Below are positions 15,286 through 18,300 of a DNA stretch of 18,300 bases, piece after piece. The first letter of the stretch is position 1. Every line of letters starts with the position of its first letter. Made by a program: the position numbers and the translations under genes. Origin of the DNA: DATJBC01 sp035515515 (GTDB lineage Bacteria > Actinomycetota > Acidimicrobiia > Acidimicrobiales > UBA8190); NCBI GenBank assembly GCA_035515515.1, contig DATJBC010000101.1:1-18300 (forward strand), given 5' to 3'. The notes below the pieces were generated by a model. That model was given only the letters and a program-made list of their open reading frames with translations. It searched no databases and was not told the origin of the DNA.

Positions 15286-15320
15286 CCCCTGGCAGCGGGG
15301 CCAGGCTCCGCTGCCAGGGG
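15286..15320. repeat. Perfect 13-bp inverted repeat (hairpin), intergenic
   Basis: CCCCTGGCAGCGG (15286-15298) and CCGCTGCCAGGGG (15308-15320) are exact reverse complements around the 9-base loop GGCCAGGCT. It lies between the PIN remnant (transcribed away on the minus strand) and the ABC operon promoter, with no gene ending into it on either strand. It may be a leftover terminator, a recombination or protein-binding site, or an RNA leader structure. Confidence 0.6.
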
Positions 15321-15385
15321 TCGGGCAGCCGGGCCGTGAGGAACCGCCTCCCGCCGTGGTCTTGGAAGCCGGGTGGAATTTCTCC

Positions 15386-15417
15386 TTGACCTTGACGCGA
15401 GGTCAGGGCTTCAGACT
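15386..15417 (+). promoter_or_regulatory. MerR-type promoter and operator of the ABC operon
   Basis: TTGACC (-35, 15386-15391) is followed by an overlong spacer of 19-20 bp and a weak -10 (TCAGAC or CAGACT, 15411-15417). Inside the spacer is the dyad CCTTGAC-GCGAG-GTCAGGG (15390-15408), with six of seven positions symmetric. An overlong spacer with a central dyad is the layout of promoters untwisted by MerR-family activators, and a MerR gene ends this operon. CTTGAC is also directly repeated (15385-15396). The predicted start point falls at or next to ATG 15424. Confidence 0.65.
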
Positions 15418-15423
15418 CTGATC

Positions 15424-16236
15424 ATGACCACAACACAAGCCATCCAGATCACCGGTCTCACCAAGGCCTACGGCGACCGCTCGGTGCTGAGCGGTGTCGA
15501 CTTCGACGTGGCCCGCGGGAGCATCTTCGCGCTGCTGGGTTCAAATGGGGCAGGCAAGACCACGACCATCAAGATCCTGGCCACGTTGCTCAAGGCGGAT
15601 GCGGGGACGGCCACCGTCGACGGGTTTGACGTTGCCACGCAGCCGGCACAGGTGCGGGAGTCGATCAGCCTCACAGGACAGTTCGCCGCCGTGGACGAGG
15701 TCCTCACCGGGCGTGAGAACCTGCTCCTCGTCGCCAAGCTGCGACACCTGCAGAATCCGGGCGGCATCGCAGATGACCTGCTGATCCGGTTCTCGCTGAC
15801 CGACGACGGCTCGCGACCGGTGGGGACGTATTCCGGCGGCATGCGACGGCGCCTGGACATCGCGATGAGCCTCATCGGGGATCCGCCGGTCATCTTCCTC
15901 GACGAGCCGACGGCCGGGCTGGACCCGCAGGCGCGCATCGCTGTGTGGCAGGCCCTCAAGGAACTCGCTCAGGGCGGTACGACCCTGTTGCTCACCACAC
16001 AGCATCTGGAAGAGGCCGAGCAGCTTGCCGACCGGATCGCGATCCTCCACGAGGGTCGGATCATCGTGAACGGCACCCTCGCCGAGATCAAGGCTCTGAT
16101 GCCTCCAGCCCAGGTCGAGTACGTCGAGAAGCAGCCGAGCCTGGAGGAGATCTTCCTCGCAATCGTCGGCCACGAGACCGGTACTGAGCGAGCCCTGGAC
16201 GACACGACGGCCGTCTTGGCCGGCACGGACAACTGA
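15424..16236 (+). CDS. ABC exporter ATP-binding protein (DrrA-like)
   Basis: A 270-residue nucleotide-binding subunit. In order: Walker A GSNGAGKTT (39-47), Q-loop SLTGQFAAVDEVLTGREN (Gln86), signature YSGGMRRRLDIA (136-147, the DrrA-type variant of LSGGQ), Walker B VIFLDEPTAGLDP (156-168) and the switch His194 in TTQHLEEAEQLADR. It ends with the LEEIFLAIVG element typical of drug-exporter DrrA proteins. It should power the ABC-2 permease encoded 17 bp downstream. ATG 15424 (MTTTQAIQITGL) is preferred over an in-frame ATG 17 codons upstream, because the upstream one lies before the promoter -35. There is no ribosome binding site, and the MerR-type promoter places the transcript start at or near this ATG, so leaderless translation is likely. 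Confidence 0.94.
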   Translation: MTTTQAIQITGLTKAYGDRSVLSGVDFDVARGSIFALLGSNGAGKTTTIKILATLLKADAGTATVDGFDVATQPAQVRESISLTGQFAAVDEVLTGRENLLLVAKLRHLQNPGGIADDLLIRFSLTDDGSRPVGTYSGGMRRRLDIAMSLIGDPPVIFLDEPTAGLDPQARIAVWQALKELAQGGTTLLLTTQHLEEAEQLADRIAILHEGRIIVNGTLAEIKALMPPAQVEYVEKQPSLEEIFLAIVGHETGTERALDDTTAVLAGTDN

Positions 16237-16253
16237 CTGACTAAGGAATGACA

Positions 16254-17015
16254 ATGAACAAGCTCTTCTTCAGCGAAACCAAGACCTTGCTGGGACGGTC
16301 CCTGCGTCACATTTGGCGCAGCCCGGACACCATCATCACCACCGCCATCACGCCGATCGCCATGCTGCTGTTGTTCGTGTACGTCTTTGGCGGCGCGATC
16401 GACACTGGCGGCGTCAAGTACGTGAACTATCTGCTGCCCGGCATCCTGCTCATCACGGTCGCCTCCGGGATCGCCTACACGGCCTACCGGTTGTTCACCG
16501 ATGTCTCCAGCGGCATCTTCGAACGATTCCAGTCCATGCCGATTGCGCGCTCGGCGGTGTTGTGGGGACACGTGCTGACCTCGGTGTTCGCGAACTTGAT
16601 CTCGCTCGCGCTCGTCGTACTCGTGGCGGTGGCGATCGGTTTCCGCTCCGGGGCCGGACCCCTCGCCTGGCTTGGGGTGATCGGCATCCTGCTGCTCTTC
16701 ACGCTCACGCTGACCTGGCTGGCCGTGATCCCCGGCCTGACCGCGAAGTCGGCCGACGCGGTGAGCGGGTTCTCGTACCCGCTGATCTTTCTGCCGTTCG
16801 TCAGCTCGGCGTTCGTGCCCACCTCCGGCATGCCCGGGCCGGTGCGCTGGTTCGCCGTACACCAGCCGGTGACCTCGATCGTGGACTCGCTACGCGATTT
16901 CTACGCCCAGCAACCGGTCGGCAGCGACATTTGGACCGCGCTCGCCTGGTGCCTGGGTCTGCTCGTCGTCGCCTACGCCCTCGCGATGCGCGTCTACCAC
17001 CACAAGATCGCCTGA
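16254..17015 (+). CDS. ABC-2 type exporter permease (DrrB-like)
   Basis: A 253-residue membrane subunit with six hydrophobic segments (about 28-47, 59-79, 108-128, 135-158, 170-188, 228-246). It has the ABC-2 family pattern: an N-terminal helix with RHIWRSPDTIITTAITP, PGILLITVASGIAYT, the cytoplasmic GIFERFQSMPIARSAVLWGH and the conserved FLPFVSSAFVPTSGMP before VHQPVTSIVDSLRDF. Together with the ATPase it should export a hydrophobic compound such as a drug, antibiotic or lipid; the substrate is unknown. Two in-frame ATGs occur (16248 and 16254). AAGGA abuts the first and lies six bases before the second, so 16254 (MNKLFF) is the likely start. Confidence 0.93.
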   Translation: MNKLFFSETKTLLGRSLRHIWRSPDTIITTAITPIAMLLLFVYVFGGAIDTGGVKYVNYLLPGILLITVASGIAYTAYRLFTDVSSGIFERFQSMPIARSAVLWGHVLTSVFANLISLALVVLVAVAIGFRSGAGPLAWLGVIGILLLFTLTLTWLAVIPGLTAKSADAVSGFSYPLIFLPFVSSAFVPTSGMPGPVRWFAVHQPVTSIVDSLRDFYAQQPVGSDIWTALAWCLGLLVVAYALAMRVYHHKIA

Positions 17016-17051
17016 CCGACCAACAATCGACCCACGACCACGGAGATGACG

Positions 17052-17393
17052 ATGAACAACCTCTTGACCAAGCTGATCGGCGACCGGAAGGAATGGAAGC
17101 GGATGGAAGCACGTGCACACGCGTTGCCCCGCGACTACCGGGTCGTCTACGGCGAGATGCAGTCCTACCTATGGAGGTTCACCGCCGGTGACGGCATGGA
17201 CATCGTGGCTCTGCTCGCCGACGTGCTCGCTGGCTTCGAAGCTGCTGCGGCCCAGGGCAAACAGGCGCTCGAGGTCACCGGTGAGGATGTTGCGGGCTAC
17301 TGCGATGCTCGCCTCGGTGACGCCACACCCTATGATCGTTACCTGGAGAAGTGGCGCGATTCCCTCAACCGCGACGTGAAGAGGAAGCTCTGA
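17052..17393 (+). CDS. DUF1048 family protein
   Basis: A 113-residue soluble, helical protein (MNNLLTKLIGDRKEWKRMEARAHALPRDYRVVYGEMQSYLWRF ... DGMDIVALLADVLAGFEAAAAQGKQALEVTGEDVAGYC). It matches the pattern of DUF1048: an N-terminal NLLTKxIGDKxxW, a central helix pair, and VxGEDVxxYCD near the end. The family's molecular role is not established. Members are small proteins encoded next to transcriptional regulators and transporters. Here it lies between the exporter permease (36 bp) and the MerR gene (one base), so it is surely in the same operon and may modulate one of them. GGAG sits six bases before ATG 17052; an ATG at 17046 abuts that motif and is less likely. Confidence 0.88.
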   Translation: MNNLLTKLIGDRKEWKRMEARAHALPRDYRVVYGEMQSYLWRFTAGDGMDIVALLADVLAGFEAAAAQGKQALEVTGEDVAGYCDARLGDATPYDRYLEKWRDSLNRDVKRKL

Positions 17394-17394
17394 C

Positions 17395-18228
17395 GTGCTG
17401 ACGATCAGCCAACTCGCGGCCTATGCGGGCGTCACGGTGCGAGCGGTCCGCCACTATCACGCCAAGGGGCTGTTGCCTGAGCCCGATCGAGACCACTCGG
17501 GTTACCGGCGCTACGACGCAGCTGCCGTCGTCGAGCTGATCCGGATCAGGACCTTGGCCGACGCCGGTGTACCGCTTTCTCGGGTGCGGCAACTACTGGC
17601 AGCCGACGACATCGAGTTTAGAGCGGCGGTCGAGGAAATCGACGGCCGCTTGCGCGCCGAGATCCGCGAGCGGCAGCAGCACCGCGAGCGGATCGCACAG
17701 CTTGCGGCGGGCGACAGCCTGGCGCTGCCGCCAGAGGCGGTGGCCTACCTGGATCGGCTCCGCCAACTCGAGCTCCCGAAGCGGGCGATCGAACTGGAAC
17801 GTGATGCATGGATCCTGGTGGCGGCCCAGCTGCCCGAGCAGATGCCGACGCTGATGGCGCTCAAACACGCCCAGATCGACACCCCGGCCGTCACCGCGAT
17901 GTACCGCGAGCTCGTCGAGGCCGCCAGCTGGGAAGCCGACGATCCACGGCTGCCGGCTTTCGCCGACCGGTTGGTGTCCCTGATCGAGGAGTCAGCCAAG
18001 GGCTGGGATGACTACGACTCCGCATCCTTCGCGCTCGACGACGAACTCGTCGAACTGCTCGACTCGGTCTTCCTCAATTCGGTGCCCGCGGCACCGAGGC
18101 TGCTCGAGCTGCTGCGGGAGCGCGGGTGGACCGGGTGGACCCACCTCGAACGCATCGACCCCATGAAGGAGTCCTCGCGATCGCCCAACGCCCCACGACC
18201 GCCGACGTCGCCAACCAGTTTGCCATGA
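17395..18228 (+). CDS. MerR-family transcriptional regulator
   Basis: A 277-residue regulator. The N-terminal winged helix-turn-helix is clear (LTISQLAAYAGVTVRAVRHYHAKGLLPEPDRDHSGYRRYDAAAVVELIRIRTLADAGVPLSRVRQLL, residues 2-68). A dimerisation coil rich in Glu/Arg follows (about 75-105, EIDGRLRAEIRERQQHRERI). The C-terminal effector region of about 160 residues is helical and acidic, and it has no metal-binding Cys cluster and no recognisable GyrI-like or TipAS motif, so the ligand is probably organic. The GTG start is one base after the DUF1048 stop, with GAGGAAG about seven bases upstream. It is likely to activate the promoter at 15386 and so its own operon. The last 17 or so residues (ESSRSPNAPRPPTSPTSLP) are Pro/Ser-rich and may be read-through of a region that also begins the next gene. 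Confidence 0.92.
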   Translation: MLTISQLAAYAGVTVRAVRHYHAKGLLPEPDRDHSGYRRYDAAAVVELIRIRTLADAGVPLSRVRQLLAADDIEFRAAVEEIDGRLRAEIRERQQHRERIAQLAAGDSLALPPEAVAYLDRLRQLELPKRAIELERDAWILVAAQLPEQMPTLMALKHAQIDTPAVTAMYRELVEAASWEADDPRLPAFADRLVSLIEESAKGWDDYDSASFALDDELVELLDSVFLNSVPAAPRLLELLRERGWTGWTHLERIDPMKESSRSPNAPRPPTSPTSLP

Positions 18229-18300
18229 CCCGTCGCCACGATCCAGGCGCACGTCATCCGTATCCTCGCCACGCTCGAGCTCACGATCGCACTCACATCG
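18229..18300 (+). other. Window edge, possible start of another gene
   Basis: After the MerR stop the same frame reads VATIQAHVIRILATLELTIALTS to the edge, which looks coding-like (alternating hydrophobic pattern, G/C third positions), but no start codon for it is visible after the stop. A strong GAAGGAG at 18165-18171 is followed eight bases later by ATC rather than ATG. Too short to assign. Confidence 0.2.

Noticed and set aside
15262..15400. Minus-strand frame ending GLVVP three bases before the PIN remnant, considered as an antitoxin
   Set aside because: It follows an in-frame stop, has no ATG or GTG start, shows no antitoxin-like fold pattern, and runs through the 13-bp hairpin.
1..18300. 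tRNA, rRNA, CRISPR arrays, insertion sequences
   Set aside because: Looked for on both strands; no regularly spaced direct repeats, no transposase-like frame and no cloverleaf or rRNA-like stretch was recognised by eye.

Overview
The window comes from a very GC-rich actinobacterial chromosome. The base composition, the G/C-ending codons, frequent GTG starts and the gene families all fit, including an ECF sigma factor coupled to a multi-VOC protein, hybrid GGDEF-EAL proteins, a DrrAB-type exporter with DUF1048 and MerR, and an Rv2258c-like methyltransferase. An Acidimicrobiia-like or related lineage is a reasonable guess, but nothing in the window (no rRNA, no marker gene) fixes it.

Layout. 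Positions 1-1097: C-terminal half of a polytopic membrane protein cut by the window edge, convergent with a small YacP-type NYN-domain protein (minus strand). Positions 1587-3444: an ECF sigma factor gene overlapping a gene for a three-domain VOC (glyoxalase-fold) protein. Positions 3582-4424: a secreted glutamic peptidase of family G1 with both catalytic residues recognisable. Positions 4421-9556: two large membrane-anchored GGDEF-EAL proteins, divergently transcribed from a 168-bp spacer, so this segment makes and/or degrades cyclic di-GMP. Positions 9669-11448: a small dimeric alpha/beta-barrel protein and a SAM-dependent methyltransferase, both minus strand. Positions 11529-14816: a very large STAND/AAA-type ATPase with helical repeats and a C-terminal domain in place of the usual LuxR helix-turn-helix. 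It lies 80 bp upstream of the methyltransferase on the same strand and may be co-transcribed with it. Positions 14933-15259: remnant of a PIN-domain (VapC-like) toxin. Positions 15424-18228: a compact plus-strand operon of ABC ATPase, ABC-2 permease, DUF1048 protein and MerR regulator. It is preceded by a MerR-style promoter whose long spacer contains a dyad.

How the parts fit. The right-hand operon reads as a self-contained, autoregulated export module: MerR, encoded last, probably acts at the stretched promoter in front of the ATPase, and the likely transcript start falls on or near the ATG. The two GGDEF-EAL proteins both keep GGDEF, an RxxD inhibitory site and EAL-domain motifs, so neither is obviously a degenerate receptor. 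The left part looks like ordinary, extremely GC-rich chromosome. From about 9.6 kb rightward the composition is less extreme and remnants (PIN toxin, possible GDPD N-terminus) appear, which suggests a more fluid accessory stretch. I did not find a clearly new multi-gene system. The best leads are the MerR promoter/leaderless arrangement, the ATPase-methyltransferase pair, the bacterial G1 peptidase, the dual-start sigma/VOC junction, and a perfect 13-bp hairpin with no obvious job. No tRNA, rRNA, CRISPR array or intact insertion sequence was seen.
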